A stretch of DNA of 64,000 nucleotides from Magicicada septendecula. Its lineage: Eukaryota > Arthropoda > Insecta > Hemiptera > Cicadidae. The translations under genes and the position numbers were made by a program. This document shows positions 45,522 through 58,456 of this stretch, piece after piece. The DNA is taken from contig CM068368.1 of assembly GCA_034769895.1 (NCBI GenBank), forward strand, positions 340,713,076-340,777,075, given 5' to 3'. The notes under the pieces were generated by a model. It saw nothing but the letters and a program-made list of their open reading frames with translations. It did not search any database and was not told the origin of the DNA. How positions within the stretch are numbered: position 1 is the first letter of the stretch; every line of letters begins with the position of its first letter.

Positions 45522-47796
45522 AACTTTTTTTAATTTTTGCTTTTAACAAACACCACAATTTTTATTTCACTCACAGTTTTGTCTTCTTAGCTCATTTTTT
45601 GTTGTTTTCTTTATTTTTTTACATTTTATTTCATCTTTTTCATTTTACTGAAGCATACTCAGTGAGACTGAGTGCAATTTCTGACCTCACCCTGATTTAT
45701 ACAGTAAGCCCCACTAATAATTTGTATAAACAAGCTTGTGAATTACAACAAACTAGTCCCTTCCTAAAGAACTCATGGACTTATATAATTAGAGCAACTA
45801 ATTTACAATTTACAAAAACATCATAATTGTAGAAATATAAAACAATCACACTTTACTGTCATCACAACAAATAATTTTTATTTGTATCACTTAATTATTC
45901 TATTTGTAATCACTTACATAAGTGATTATGTAATCTTATTTACAACTGGTTTTCAAACACTTGGTAATTTGAAATGTCACATGGTTATTAAATCTTCACT
46001 ATGACCGATGTATTTTCAAGTAAAACATGATGTGTAGTTTCACAACTATGCTCTGCTATTGCTGATTTCTCCATATTGCCTCTTTTGTGTGGTTATTAGT
46101 TCTTGAATTCTCATTGTTCTTGACGTGTTCGTGTTTTCTCATGTACACATCACCATGCTGAATGGATCTTGTAGGTACCAGAAATTGATCATGGCATATT
46201 GTCTTTCACTGAAGATGATAGGGGTAACAGGTAATCCACTTTCCTAATTGTTTTGGTTGTAGGTCATGTGATACATTTTTTTTCAATAGCTAGACGACCT
46301 TATCCATAGTCCTTCTGTATACAGCAGATAAGTCTGTCAGCTTCCTACTTCAGATTCACTGTGCAGGTAATTATCTCACTTACCTACAGAGGAATCCATA
46401 TTGTTTCTATATTCGCTTTGTAAATATATGATCCAGGAAAATACCTTAATTTTAACTCACTGTAGCCATCCAACAAAGAATATCTTTCAATAGTTTGAAA
46501 ATAATCAGCTGCTGAGAGTTCAAGATTATAATGATGTGGAATATGTGAACAAGCTAATAATTTAAAGGGAACTAAAACTAAAATCAAAACCAGTTTAAGG
46601 ACTTGATACAAATATAAAGTAGCATTTTACAAGGAAATGAGAAGACTAAACTCTAAAATCCAATATTATAAGAAGAAATCAGTCATTTAATGCAGAGAAT
46701 ACTCATATTAATTTTTGAATAAAAATTATGCAAAATAGCAAATATGATAAATAACGAGGATACAGAGAAGAGGAGAATTGAAGAACAGTAAATAGAATAC
46801 ATCCTTACTAAATGACATCCTGGAGGATAAATTGGTTAAGAAACCATATCAGTTGTGTACAAAAACAAGCATTATTTGTTGTTCTTTTACCTTTGGCAAA
46901 AGGCACTTGTTTACTTTTTGCAATAATTTATTGTCATAGCCTTTTTGTCTAGGTTCGGTTTCCAAATGCCAAGGTTGTTTCCCATTTCTTCTACATTAGT
47001 TTCTATTAATATAATTTCATCTCAATTAAGTCAGGTTTTGGGTATGGTGGGTGGAAGCTATGGTATCCTAAACAGTTCTTTCTGATAAGGGCTTTACATT
47101 TCTTCAATCTGCTGGTTTCCTATTTAACAAAAAGTAATGGGTTGAAATTTTCACTTTGTTTGACTCTGCCATTACAAACTTCTTGGAGATGTGACCATTT
47201 AGTCTCAATACTTCTTTTATGTCACTGTCTACACATTGTTACCAGTCGTAACAGTTTTTTGTTCACCTGTAGTTTTCTGGTGCTTTGCATACATATTTCC
47301 TGGGTGACTCAGTCATTACTGCTGCTAGGCTCAGAAATGATATGAAGATATTTTTGTTTTTTACTCACTAGTTTCCTTACAGTTGTTCAGATTGTTTTTA
47401 CTATTGCAGAAAGGACTAACAGTAGTGGTCCTATCATGGGCATCACCAGTGCCCAAATATTGGGGGGGGGTAATATTAAACGTTATGGTCAAATTCTGAA
47501 AGACTAGGGTCATTCTTTTCAATTTTGCTAAGTTTTAATTATATCATTAATATAAATGATATAATATTGTAGAATTGTAGACAGCCTATATAATTTATTT
47601 TTACATTGTCAGGTAATTTAAAAGACCATCAATGGCAGTGAGTTTAAGTTAATATTTTATTCAACTCATAATTCCATCTGAATAAAAGAAAAAAATAATA
47701 TGAATAAAAAATTATTCATGATTTTAGCTTTTGGGAAAATATTGAGGGGAAGTACTACCTGTACCACCCCCCGGAGTGATGCCCATGGGTTATACT
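45522..47796. other. Sequence upstream of aquaporin exon A, nothing recognised
   Basis: AT-rich. Short frames such as 46384-46611 (minus) show no family motif. The upstream aquaporin exon was not found here. 46900-47400 may contain an old repeat, but no domain is readable. Confidence 0.45.
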
Positions 47797-48390
47797 ACTG
47801 TAATCAGGGCCGGAACTAGGGGGGGGCAGACGGGGCATGTGCCCCGGACGCCGGCTTGGAGGGGGTGCCGAAGGTGCCAGCCCAGACACGGGGCGCCGAA
47901 AAAGCGAAGAAATAATAAAATTTTTTTCTATATCATCTATATGTTACAATTTTTCAAATAATAAAGAATTATTTGTGCGATTTAGTTTTTAACGTCTTCA
48001 ATTTTATTTTTATTTAATTTGATGTAATTTAAAAAGCAGTAATCATATCACATAGATGTTAAGAATTCATTATTAATTGAGAATTATCCCCGCCCGTTTC
48101 AATCGGCCATATACAAGTTACAACCGATCTTCGTAATTGCTCGAGCGTGTTCGGCTACTTCCGGCTCGTTGCGGTTTAATGCAGATAAATTTTTGGAGGG
48201 AAGATAAAAGATTGTGCCAAAGTTGCCAAGGAAACCACTGTTCAGTAGTTCAGTTTATCATTTACGTGCAAGGTGCAAGTAGTGAAATCGTTCCATTGCT
48301 GATATTTTTGTAATAAATACGAATAAGTAGATTAATTTTCTTTATATTTCTCGGTACCATTAGCCGAATTAGTCACTCAATACAACAAAA

Positions 48391-48496
48391 ATGTCAAGGA
48401 AACCTTCTGGAGCACAATACAGGAAAAAAGCCAAGGAGCGGCATCACAATGAAAACAGATTATCATCATTTATGTCGTCGTGGTTGACAGAAAAAG
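48391..48496 (+). CDS. hAT-A transposase exon 1
   Basis: ATG at 48391 opens MSRKPSGAQYRKKAKERHHN, a basic N-terminus with the SGAQYRKxAKE pattern common to DUF4371-type hAT transposases. The exon ends SSWLTEKG across the junction: donor G|GTAAGC at 48496/48497 joins acceptor CTTTTAG|GTGAGG at 49994/49995, and the frame runs on as GEVSCQQRDEEG. The 1498-bp intron is inferred from these splice sites and frame agreement. Confidence 0.78.
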
Positions 48497-49994
48497 GTAA
48501 GCCCAGTATTTTTTGAATTTTTAAAAATTAGTTTAATTTATAACATTAATTGTTGATGAAATGCTTTGAAATGTTAAAAATGTTTGCCTTTTATCATGAC
48601 AAAACTGTTTACGGGAAAATTAACAGACAACTCCAATTCCTTATTGTTCATATATCGCTCCACCCAGGGGCATATCAACTAATTTTGAGATAGTTTACTG
48701 GCCAGGGGGGGGAATAGGAAAAGTTTCGAAAATTGGATGGAAATTGGAAGTTTTCGAGGTTTTCTGCAGCGAAATTCAGCTCATAATTTAACTCATTCTT
48801 AGAAAAGATTTAAAAATCGTAAACAGTTGGGGAGTTTAGGGGATCTTTAAAGAAGAATTCAGCTCGTTATATAATTTTGTTTTCCCAGGGCATTTTTTGG
48901 GCTTTCTGGATCAACCGCGCAGCCAGGAATTTCTCCTGGGGGGGGGGGGGGATTTCAGATTCTCTTTGTGGAAACACTGAAACTCACCCAATCCCTCAAA
49001 CCCCACCACTATTGTGCGCCTCACGGCCGAAGTCAGCCGATCGCTTACAAACATTCCCAATAATTTGCGTATTTTCCTACATTCTACACATAGCGGTGGC
49101 AAACACTCATCGAGTGAACTTGCAAAGTCGCAGTTTACGGTCATGGAATTGACATTAATACTCCTTAGTCCACTGTCAGCATATTTTGATATGAGAACTT
49201 CTTAAACTTTTTTAAATTCTTTAAAAATTAAAGATTAGAATTTAACTTATTCTAATTTAGCCCAACCAAGAAAATTAGATGCAAATTTGGGGAGCATTAA
49301 AGCTTTCTGGAGCACTTCTTGTAATTTAGCCTTTTACTAGAATAATTTTGAAAATTGTACGCAAATTGGGCATTTTTGGGGCTTTCTAGAGTGGAATTCA
49401 ACTAGTTCCAATTTATCCCTCCCCCAGAAAACTAGACGCGAATCGGAGGATTTAAGGCTTTTTAGAGCACTCCTGATTTATTCCTTTTCTAAGGTATTTC
49501 AACTCGATCTAACTTGGCCTCTTTACCGAAATTATTTTTATACTCTTAGAGGAGAAGGAGGTGGGGCTCAAGCACCCAAACCTCCCCCTTGGGTGCGCCC
49601 ATGGCTCCAATATTTAGTTAAGCTTAGCTTCTCTTCTTTCTCCCACCTTACAACCCATAGAGACCTTGCCAAGATTTGTCCTCTTCATAAATCTAGATTC
49701 ATAGTTAAGTTGATGATAGTTATAACGGTACAACCCATGGGCGATGTTGTGAGATGTTTTCAATAAAAACAAGAAGATTTTTTCTCACAGTTTTTATTTT
49801 TATTTTCGTATCTTTTGGATCCAATAAAACTGATTAAAAAAAAAATTTTTTGTCTAAGTTTGAAGATGAGGAAACATTGAGGATGTATCTATTATGAATT
49901 CAAAAGCTACCTCCGTTAAAAAAATTTTCTTGCTTTTATTTTCTAATAGTAACCTATTACCTAATAGTGACCAATAAACGGTTCTAACTTTTAG
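48497..49994 (+). other. Intron of hAT-A transposase, with G-rich transposon-end remnants
   Basis: Contains a run of at least 13 Gs near 48940, a patch gcagccaggaatttctcctg just before it, and cccccttgggtgcgcccatg near 49590. Such phrases resemble hAT-family ends, so a decayed nested insertion is likely. No duplication or paired inverted ends could be established. No coding content. Confidence 0.4.
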
Positions 49995-52457
49995 GTGAGG
50001 TAAGCTGCCAACAACGAGACGAAGAAGGTTCACAAGGAGAAGAACATCCAGTTGAGGTCGACCAGTCTAACTATGTACATATGGAAGCCACAAACACTGA
50101 CACTGTAAGTATTGCTAAAGATATAGAAATCGCTGAACAGCTAGCTCTCAGTAAAACGGACGATTCTGCAGTTTCGAGCATGATAGATAATAGCTCAAAA
50201 ATTTATAGAAACAAAGAGCTTCAGGACTCACAGTTAGATTTTGATATTAACGACGCAGGGTCATGGCCAAATACAATATCTGATCATCAGAAATGTTACA
50301 TAACGAAAATGAGGTTAGATAAAGATAATGAACAAGAGCTAGATCTAAGTAAAAGTATGAGGGAGGGCCGTAGCCTCACAAAGGACTGGTTTTTCAAACT
50401 GTTGCCTAATGGAGAGCAAGTAAAAAGATCCTGGCTAGGTTATAGCAAGATTAAAAATGCACTATTTTGCATCCCATGTAGGCTATTTTCACAAACTTTT
50501 AAAGAATCTACAACTAGCTAGTCATTTTTAGCTAAAGAAGAGGTGCGTGAAAGAATTCCAGATCATGAAAATTCGCAAAATCACAAGTGTTGTTTTTGTT
50601 CTTGGAAATCACTTGAAACGTCAATGAAAAAGGGAGGAATAGATAAAGAACTACAGGAACATATAGCAAGAGAAGAAACTCACTGGCGACAAGTGCTTCG
50701 CTGTATCATTGACGCAATAGTTTTTTCAGCAAAACAAGGAGGGCCATTAAGAAGATCATCTGAGCTAGATAATTTTGGTGATCCAAGAAGTGGGAGGTTT
50801 TTAAACACAATCGATTTGATTTCCCATTACAATGCTGATTTACGTGTTCATATCAATCGCTATAGAAAAGGTCAGATTGGGTATTTTTCCCACATGATTC
50901 AAAATGAATTTCTCACGTTAATTAGCAGCAAAGTAAGAGAAGATATTCTCAAAGATGTGAAAGATGCCAAATATTTTTCAATTATATTTGATGCTACTCC
51001 CGATATAACCCACAAAGAACAGATGACCCAAATTGTTCGGTATTGAAAATGACTGAAACTGGGCCTGAAATAACAGAGAGTTTTATAGATTTTTTCATTA
51101 TCCGTGACAAAACGGGGTTAGGAATATCGGAAGAAATTTTAAAAAAATTAGAAAATGACGGATTGGACATCAAAAATTGCAGAGGCCAGTCTTACGACAA
51201 TGGAACTAACATGGCCGGCATCTATAAGGGAGTTCAAACTAGAATTCTAACAGAAAATAAGCTGGCATGTTTTGTACCATGCTCAGCTCATTCATTAAAT
51301 TTAGTTGGTGTGCATGCTGCTGAGCTCTCTCCACAAGCCCAATCTTTTTTTGGCATAGTAAATCGTCTGTTTGTTTTTTTCTCATCTTCTACTTCAAGAT
51401 GGGAAATTTTACAGAAGCATGTGCCGATTTCCTTAAAATCCCTGAGTAAGACCAGATGGTCAGCAAGGAAGGAGTCGGTGGATGTTTTTCATAAGCATTT
51501 AAACGATTTGAATTATGCTTTAGAGGAATTGGTCGAAAGTTCACTCTGTAACGCTGAAACAAAAGCGGAAGCTAGATGTTTGGCACAAAACATTTGCAAA
51601 TTTGAATTTATTGTCCTAACCTGCTTCTGGAGCAAAATGCTACAAAAAATTGATCGCGTAAATAAATACCTACAAAGGGATGATGTCACCGTAGACACAG
51701 CTGTGAGACACATCAAGGGCTTAATAACAGATTTAGAATCAATAAGGAGCAATGCACCAGAAGATGCTATTTCGGAAGCCAGAAGAATAGCTGAAAGCCT
51801 TGATGTCCCTCAAGAATTTGAGGAAAAACGGAAAAGGAAAAAAAAGAAAATGTTTGACGAGAGGTGTGAAGATGAGATCAGTGGATTATCGCAAGAAGAC
51901 TTTTTTAAAGTGGGATTGAGGGGAATATTTGACAGCATTTTAAATGACATGAATGTCCAATTTAAAGCTCTGGAAGAAGTAAACTTTAAATTTAGTTTCC
52001 TGAATGGAAAAATAATGAATAAAATGAGTGTTGCAGAGCTAAGGTTAGAAGCTGAAAAAGTCGCGGATTCCTACAAAACGGATTTGAACAAAGAAGAACT
52101 TTTTCAAGAAGTAGAAAGCTTCTCAAGCACCATGCGATGGAAATTGACGACGGATTAAAAACGGCACATGCAAAGGCAATGCTCCAGATTATTTATAAAC
52201 ATGGGCTTCAAGATGCTTATCCAAACTTGACTATGGCATTGAAGATTTTTCTAACTTTACCAGTTACAGTTGCTTCAGCCGAAAGAAGCTTCAGTAAATT
52301 GAAAATAGTCAAAAACTACTTGAGGAGCACAATGGAACAAGACAGACTCTCTAACTTGAGCATCATTTCTATCGAGCACCAAAGAACATCATCTATTTCT
52401 TTTGATGACATTATTAACACCTTTGCTGCCAAAAAAGCTCGAAAAGTGACAATTTGA
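49995..52457 (+). pseudogene. hAT-A transposase exon 2 (DUF4371 and hAT dimerisation domains), disrupted
   Basis: In order: an acidic N-terminal region; a TTF-type zinc-finger block (KDWFFKLLPNGEQVKRSWLG, then ALFCIPCRLFS); an in-frame TAG at 50519-50521; a DUF4371 domain (AKQGGPLRRSSE, YFSIIFDATPDITHKEQMTQ with its acidic residue, then a frameshift at about 51040). After that the sequence gives CRGQSYDNGTNMAGIYKGVQ, HSLNLVGVHAAE and LSKTRWSARKE. A second frameshift lies at about 52135, followed by the hAT C-terminal dimerisation domain (LPVTVASAERSFSKLKIVKN, then MEQDRLSNLSI) and a TGA at 52455. The full domain set is present at normal length (about 830 codons). Three lesions make this copy inactive, but it is young in appearance. 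Confidence 0.9.
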
Positions 52458-52982
52458 TTTATTTAGATTCAAGAATGAATAAGGACTGTTAGTAAATTTA
52501 GTACCCAAAACTCATGTAAAAATCTAATTTGTTTTCAATGTGTTACAAATTGAAATAGTAAAGTACTACATGAATACTGTACCAATTTATAACCAAAATA
52601 CCAAATAAACTTAAGAATGATTTGAAGTTTAACTGAATGTCTCATTTCTTAATGTGTTACCCACTTCTGTAATTTCAGATTAACAAATGAAGAAAAAACT
52701 TTTACTTTTTAGATTCCATTAAAAATTATTACACAAAATACAATGGAGGAGTGCTGTAATTTCACAACTGAATTTCACTTGATCTGTTTGCACTATAGTG
52801 TAGTGTGTTGATGAGTAAAGCTACGAAGCTGTAATTAATAGAATTGACTTAAGTACAGGAAAGTATATGCTTTTGTTTTTTGTTAAATAGTTTTAAATGG
52901 AGTGAGTATGGCGTGGAGGGGGAGGAGGGGGCGCCGAAATATACCCTTGCCCCGGGTGAAAGGAGGGCTAGTTCCGGCCCTG
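52458..52982 (+). other. 3' non-coding part of hAT-A
   Basis: AT-rich sequence from the transposase stop to the G/C-rich right terminal region (52905-52982). Confidence 0.7.
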
Positions 52983-52990
52983 ACTGTAAT

Positions 52991-54714
52991 ATTACTTTTT
53001 TATTATTTAGAATGTAATAAAATAATTTAATAAATCACTGTCCATACCACAAACAACATTTGATAATAGATATTCTGTAAAACAGGAATTAACCTTGTAA
53101 TTAGTGTTAACACACAAGTTGTCCATATCCATATTTGAAATGGACAACAGCTATTTAAGGGATTCATGCAGTTAGGAAATATAAAATAATCTAAAAGTAT
53201 ACTTAATTCATGAACAGATATTTTAACAACTTCGATGCACAAAAATTAGAATAAACTTTAAAGGTTGATTAACATTTATAATATTAAATAACACTGCTAA
53301 TTCACATTTGGCCTACAGTTTTCAACAGTCCTGTTTAACACACAATGTTAAGTAATGGTATTATTTAATATTTTAATTATAATTTGTCATTAATTAAACA
53401 ACATTTGACAACTTTATGTTTTATATGATCTAGCCTTTTCCATTACAAACCAATCATACTTATTTTAACAGCACTCATTATAGAAGTACATGAGTATTTC
53501 CAAATGAAACTTAGAACAAGTATTAAATAGAAAAATTTTCTATTACATAATACAATTAATTGATCAATTGATTACATTATATATTTTCTTTTTGTATATA
53601 ATTCACTTTAGTACACATATTATACATTTAAGTTTGTAAATCTTATTAAACCATTCCTTAATCATGCTAGTCAAAAACCAGTAAATCTGAAAGAATATAT
53701 GTCTTGCTACTCTAACTGAACTCAGCTGAAATGTGTGTATAAGTTATATCAGTCGTAATGTCATACCAAACTATATTCTATATTAACCAACTCACTGAAT
53801 TTGTTCATGTTAACTGGCATTATGCTACCTGTAGCAGTCCACTCAGTAAATTATGCTATTATTTCTGCTGTTTGCCACTTGGCTGGCTACTCCTGTCTTC
53901 TGATATAAACAACTTTCGAGCATACACAGAACTTACTCTGTATGTCCAGATATCTGACAATCCAATTACCCACTTTACAAATAAATACTGTTTGAAGCCA
54001 TTATACTGTGTTTATCTTTCTTATCAACATTGGTTTAATTAAAATGTTCTTATATTAATAAAACAGTTTTCTAGTGTTTAATTCAGTTAGTCACTTAACA
54101 TGACTGATTATATATTTTTAATACTATTTAATTCACTTAACAAAGCACCTAAAAATAGAATGAATAGAATGTGAGAACTGACTTGCACATCAGATAATCC
54201 ACAATCAGATAAGGCTGTAAAACAATCTTTCCTAGTACAAGAATGTGTTTTTAGCCTATGACACTACAGCTGAGTGGTCCAGTAAAGTAGAGTTCACTTA
54301 TTATGATCACTGTCATCCAATATGGATTTCATAACAATAACCAAATGATAGTAACAGCTGACCTGTAATCATGGTATACTCTAGTACTAGTTTCATAGTA
54401 TTTTTCTATACACAAGACTACAATATATGAGTGTGTGTAGGTAGCCATACAATAATGTATATAAACTATAATGCATCTTAATGTATTTTTTAATTCTATA
54501 TAAACTACAGTAGTACAGTATTCGAATTTTTTATATACCTGTAAACTTGGTAGTATTGAACCAAACAGATCAAGTAAAAATTTAAAGTCAAAATCTTGTT
54601 GTGTAGCTAGAAGGCCCATTGCTCCAGTATAACTTTTGCTGCCCCACTTATCTTAGTTCTCAACCATAGACTAGAAGAGACTTCTGATATCAGCCCTGTC
54701 TTCAATTACAGTAG
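52991..54714. other. AT-rich sequence, nothing recognised
   Basis: No supported gene, transposon end or repeat. Open frames here (for example 53758-54042 plus, 54329-54619 minus) have no family motifs. Confidence 0.5.
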
Positions 54715-54718
54715 CCAC

Positions 54719-56254
54719 TGTGACGATTTCATTAATAAAAATATGTTAATTAATTAAGTTGATAATATATAATCGGAGAAATTTTAAATTCTTAATAAAA
54801 TCTCACATTGTAAACTAAATCTTATGGCAATCATTTAATAATAATAATATTTAATATAAGTCTAATAATAATCAAATTAAAAGGGAATGGAATTGTACAG
54901 AAAGGGTAAAGCTTATTAATTTATCCTGTATAAACAAGAACTGACCAGAATTAACTTGTTTTCTGACCCCTAAATAAACTAAGTATTATTGTAAATTTGT
55001 TATTATTTAAATAATTAATTAAGACCATTGTTACGTACTTTGTTAACTTCTGCAACTAAGAATATCACGATTTAATCATTTAATCAACCGTAGTCCTTTA
55101 ATTAAAATTAGAAACACGGAACTACTTTTATGTTGCCTAGTAATTGTCTTGAGATTACTACGCTCCCCTTAACTATTTTCTGCCACTTGTAATGGAGCGC
55201 TCACGCCGTAAGCAGCGTAAAGCGTTGTTTCGCTACGTATATAAATAAAAATGTGAAAGGGTTGATACTATGACTATTTAAATGAGTAAATTTGTGTGGT
55301 GATGACATCTCTCTAGATTATAAAATAACGGACTATGTAAATAATACAGTATTACCACCAAGAAGGTGATAGTAAACTAATCTATCATCATGTGAAGTGT
55401 GTAACAGTGAAACAAACTTTCTATCTATGTATTCTAACTACAAGAATTATTAAGAGTAACTACAGTCGCTGGAGATGAATGGACCACACCAGGAATGATT
55501 TCACATACTTCTAGAACTTCACCATCACAGTATGATAAGGTAACGACTGAACTTCAAGAAACATCAGGAGGACCGAAGAACTAATTCTGCAGCAACTTCA
55601 GGAAAAACACAGGTGACATGGAGGCTTGTCTTCCATGGTTAAGAGTTACAAAATTATAAACCCCAAAAGACAATTTAAATTATCACATTAAAGACTTTAA
55701 AACTTATGTTTAAATCTAATAACATTAAAGACTTTAGAAACCAGACATTTTAGGTAACATGTAGTATAAAATCTAATAACGCTAGTTATAGCAGCAAAAA
55801 AAGGTAAAGTTTAAATTAAAAGTTTTGTTGTTTTAGAAGATTAATAAAAAACCATTCTTCAAATGGTTAGAGTTTCTATATTGTACATGGCAAGGTGACC
55901 ATAATTCAGTTAATATATTTAATCCCGGATCCGTGGAATTAATCAATAAGATGTACATCATGTTTTGAGGCCCCTTTGTAAAGTAGTAATTTATATATTT
56001 AATCATATAGTAAACTATATTGTTTGAGAACTTTCAATAGAGAACTTAATCACCAAATGTAATAAAGAGATGTCATCTAAGTACCAAGTAAAATGAGTGC
56101 ATATATCAACAGTCTCCCCTTCCAAATATCCTGCTATATAAATTGTTTATTTGTTGTGATTATTTTCAGTGCTTCACAACGAAGGCAGCCGGTATAATTG
56201 GCACATCCAATTATTACTGGTTCCCTACGTTATAACTCAAGAGAAGAGGTTATA
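54719..56254 (+). mobile_element. Solo LTR related to the gypsy dimer, opposite orientation
   Basis: It starts TGTGACGATTTCATTAAT and ends CGTTATAACTC..GAAGAGGTTATA, matching both coding-strand ends of the dimer LTR (TGTGACGATATAAATTG ... CGTTATAACTCTAAAGAAG). Exact 4-bp duplications CCAC flank it (54715-54718, 56255-56258). At 1536 bp it is 68 bp shorter and strongly diverged in the middle, so it is an old copy or a sister family. A TATATAAATAAA stretch near 55238 occupies the promoter position. It independently confirms the LTR ends and the 4-bp target size inferred for the dimer. Confidence 0.9.
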
Positions 56255-56258
56255 CCAC

Positions 56259-57116
56259 TAATCTGCTGTTGTAGTTCCATTTGGTAGGTGCAAATGATAG
56301 AAATCGCTTCTTAACTTCTTGGTCAAGTGCAGGAGTTTGTCTAGATGACCAGACTTGGGATTAACAATTTAAAAAATTAACGATTAAATTAATCATTACA
56401 AATTTTTTTCAGCTTTTGAACTTAATCGTTAAATTTTAAAATTGTTAACTTTAATCATTAATTGTTAAATTTTTTTGTTAAACATTAAAAAATTAATGAG
56501 TTTTTTTTTCCAAAATACAGTACAGTAGCCAAAATAGTTGTTTAAGTTAATGTTGGAGAAAGTTTGTTCTAAGTATTCCTAATCTTTTGGTAGACAATGG
56601 ACTGGTTTTCCCTCATGGCAGCATTAGGTCTATTTTGTCTCTTTGTTGTCAACTTCCGGGTGGCAAGGATGGTCTCTGTCTTTTGTTGAATTATTTGCAT
56701 GACTACCCCAGAGAAGTAGACAACAAATAACTTCTTTGAGATCTGAAATAGAGGGAATACAGTGTTGCTAGCGTACATTTTAATAATAAGCTGAGATCTA
56801 AAACGAAATTGGTTTTACATGTGCTGAATACTGCAAGTGTTCATTTGGTGACACAAACCGGGAACATTTATCAGCTTTTATGCTTTTACGAATGTATTAT
56901 CCATATCATTTATTATTTTTATATTAATATGGTATCGTCACATTGGCTACAAATTTCTAGATTTTATGAACATACTGAAAAAGTATACGGTCTTAGTTTA
57001 ACTTATAAGTGCTTGATGTGTGTGGCCCAAGGTCAACTATATTAAACTTTGCGTACTGTAGTGTCTAATTTGAGGACACACATAAAGGTAAGCAGATTAA
57101 TCTATGAATAAGCAGA

Positions 57117-57117
<1 letters not shown>
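56259..57117. other. AT-rich sequence with TTAATCGTTAA-type repeats
   Basis: 56355-56500 is dominated by variants of TTAACGATTAA / TTAATCGTTAA and TTAATCATTA in both orientations. The rest holds no supported feature. Confidence 0.45.

Positions 57118-57155
<38 letters not shown>
57118..57155. repeat. (AT)n microsatellite
   Basis: An uninterrupted AT run of about 37 bases. Confidence 0.9.
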
Positions 57156-57159
<4 letters not shown>

Positions 57160-57196
57160 CACTTTCTGCTACAGTCCGTTTCTTGATGTCTATAAT

Positions 57197-57243
57197 ACAT
57201 TTAATATTTATAAATAAATTTACTTCAAGATATACCTTTTTTT
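57197..57243. repeat. Left arm of 47-bp inverted repeat flanking the Helentron-like block
   Basis: acatttaatatttataaat...tatacctttttt is perfectly reverse-complementary to 62124-62170, 4.9 kb away. It ends exactly where the first Helentron-like element begins. Confidence 0.85.
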
Positions 57244-58456
57244 ACTTCCATATTCCTTAAGGAATGGAAGTATGGTGATGGCAAAAAAAATCGTGTTCGA
57301 GATTATTGCAGATTCTGATTCTACTACACTCAAAACATGAAAAAAAGTCGTTTTCCGAAAAGTGTCTGTGTGTGTGTCTGTCTGTCTATGTGTGTGTCTG
57401 TGTGTCTGTAGATTTTTTTCTATGGCAAACGATAACTGCCGTAAATTCAAACAGAATCAAATAATTTTTTGCATACAGCCCTGATTTGTAGAGTACTCGC
57501 GACCTATTGTTTTTGGTGAAGATCTGTTGAGGGAAAGGGGTAGTTTACCTGCAACAGTTTTTTTTTAGCAAGGGTAATTTTGTTTGTTTGGCAAACGATA
57601 ACAGCCGCAAATTCAAACAGAATCAAATAATGTTTCGCATACAGCCCTAAATTGTAGAGTTCTCAAGATCTGTTGATTTTGGTGAAGATCGGTTAAGGGA
57701 AAGGGGTAGTTTACCTGTAACGTTTTATGTTTTAACAAGGGTATTTCCTATGACAAACGATAACAGCCGCAAATTCAAACAGAATCAAAAGATTATTTGC
57801 ATACAGCCCTAAATTGTAGAGTTCTCAAGACCTATTGTTTTTGGTGAAGATCGGTTGAGGGAAAGGGGTAGTTTACCTGTAGCGTTTTTTTAACAAGGGT
57901 ATTTTCTATGGCAAACGATAACAGCCGCAAATTCAAACAGAATCAAATAATGTTTTGCATACAGCCCTGATTTGTAGAGTACTCAAGACCTATTATTTTC
58001 GGTGAAGATTGGTTAAGGGGAAGGGGTAGTTTACCTGCAACGTTTTTTTATCAAGCGTATTTTCTATGGCAAACGTTAACAGCCGCAAATTCAAACAGAA
58101 TCAAATAATTTTTTGCATACGTCCCTGAATTGTAGAGGTCTCAATGACTTTCGATTTTGGTGAAGATCGGTTAAGGGGAAGGGGTAGTTTACCTGCAACC
58201 TTTTACGTTTTAACAAGAGTAAAGTACTTGAAAATTTATTTAAACTTTTTGAAACAATGGTAATTGTTAAAAATAAAATAATTTTGTTGCCAGGCAATAA
58301 AATTATAAGTTTTTCATTTTAATGTAATATAATATTTTTCATTTAATACAGCAATAAAAAGGCAGGTAAGACACAGCCTGGCTGTTTGGCTGAAAATGAT
58401 TTTAAATATAAATCTTAGAATATGGAAGTCATGTATGGTTCTCCATACCGATATTT
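57244..58456 (+). mobile_element. Helentron-like (HINE) element H1
   Basis: The left end is ACTTCCATATTCCTTAAGG. The right end is AATATGGAAGTCATG, hairpin GTATGG-TTCT-CCATAC, then CGATATTT. ACTTCCATATT and AATATGGAAGT are subterminal inverted repeats. Inside are a (TG/TCTG)n tract (57363-57410) and five copies of the 160-bp repeat, then a unique 3' segment. The right end abuts the left end of H2 with no spacer, a tandem arrangement reported for Helentron-type insertions. No protein is encoded. The superfamily assignment is by structure only. Confidence 0.65.

Larger units (their letters stand above)
47805..52982 (+). mobile_element. hAT element A, 5.2 kb, near-complete
   Basis: The ends CAGGGCCGGAACTAG and its exact complement are flanked by an 8-bp duplication ACTGTAAT (47797-47804, 52983-52990). 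G/C-rich subterminal blocks (gcatgtgccccggacgcc; cccttgccccgggtg) lie inside the ends. A spliced transposase gene runs 48391-52457 on the plus strand. The termini match those of the non-autonomous copy at 38443 in their first nine bases (CAGGGCCGG). Confidence 0.94.
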
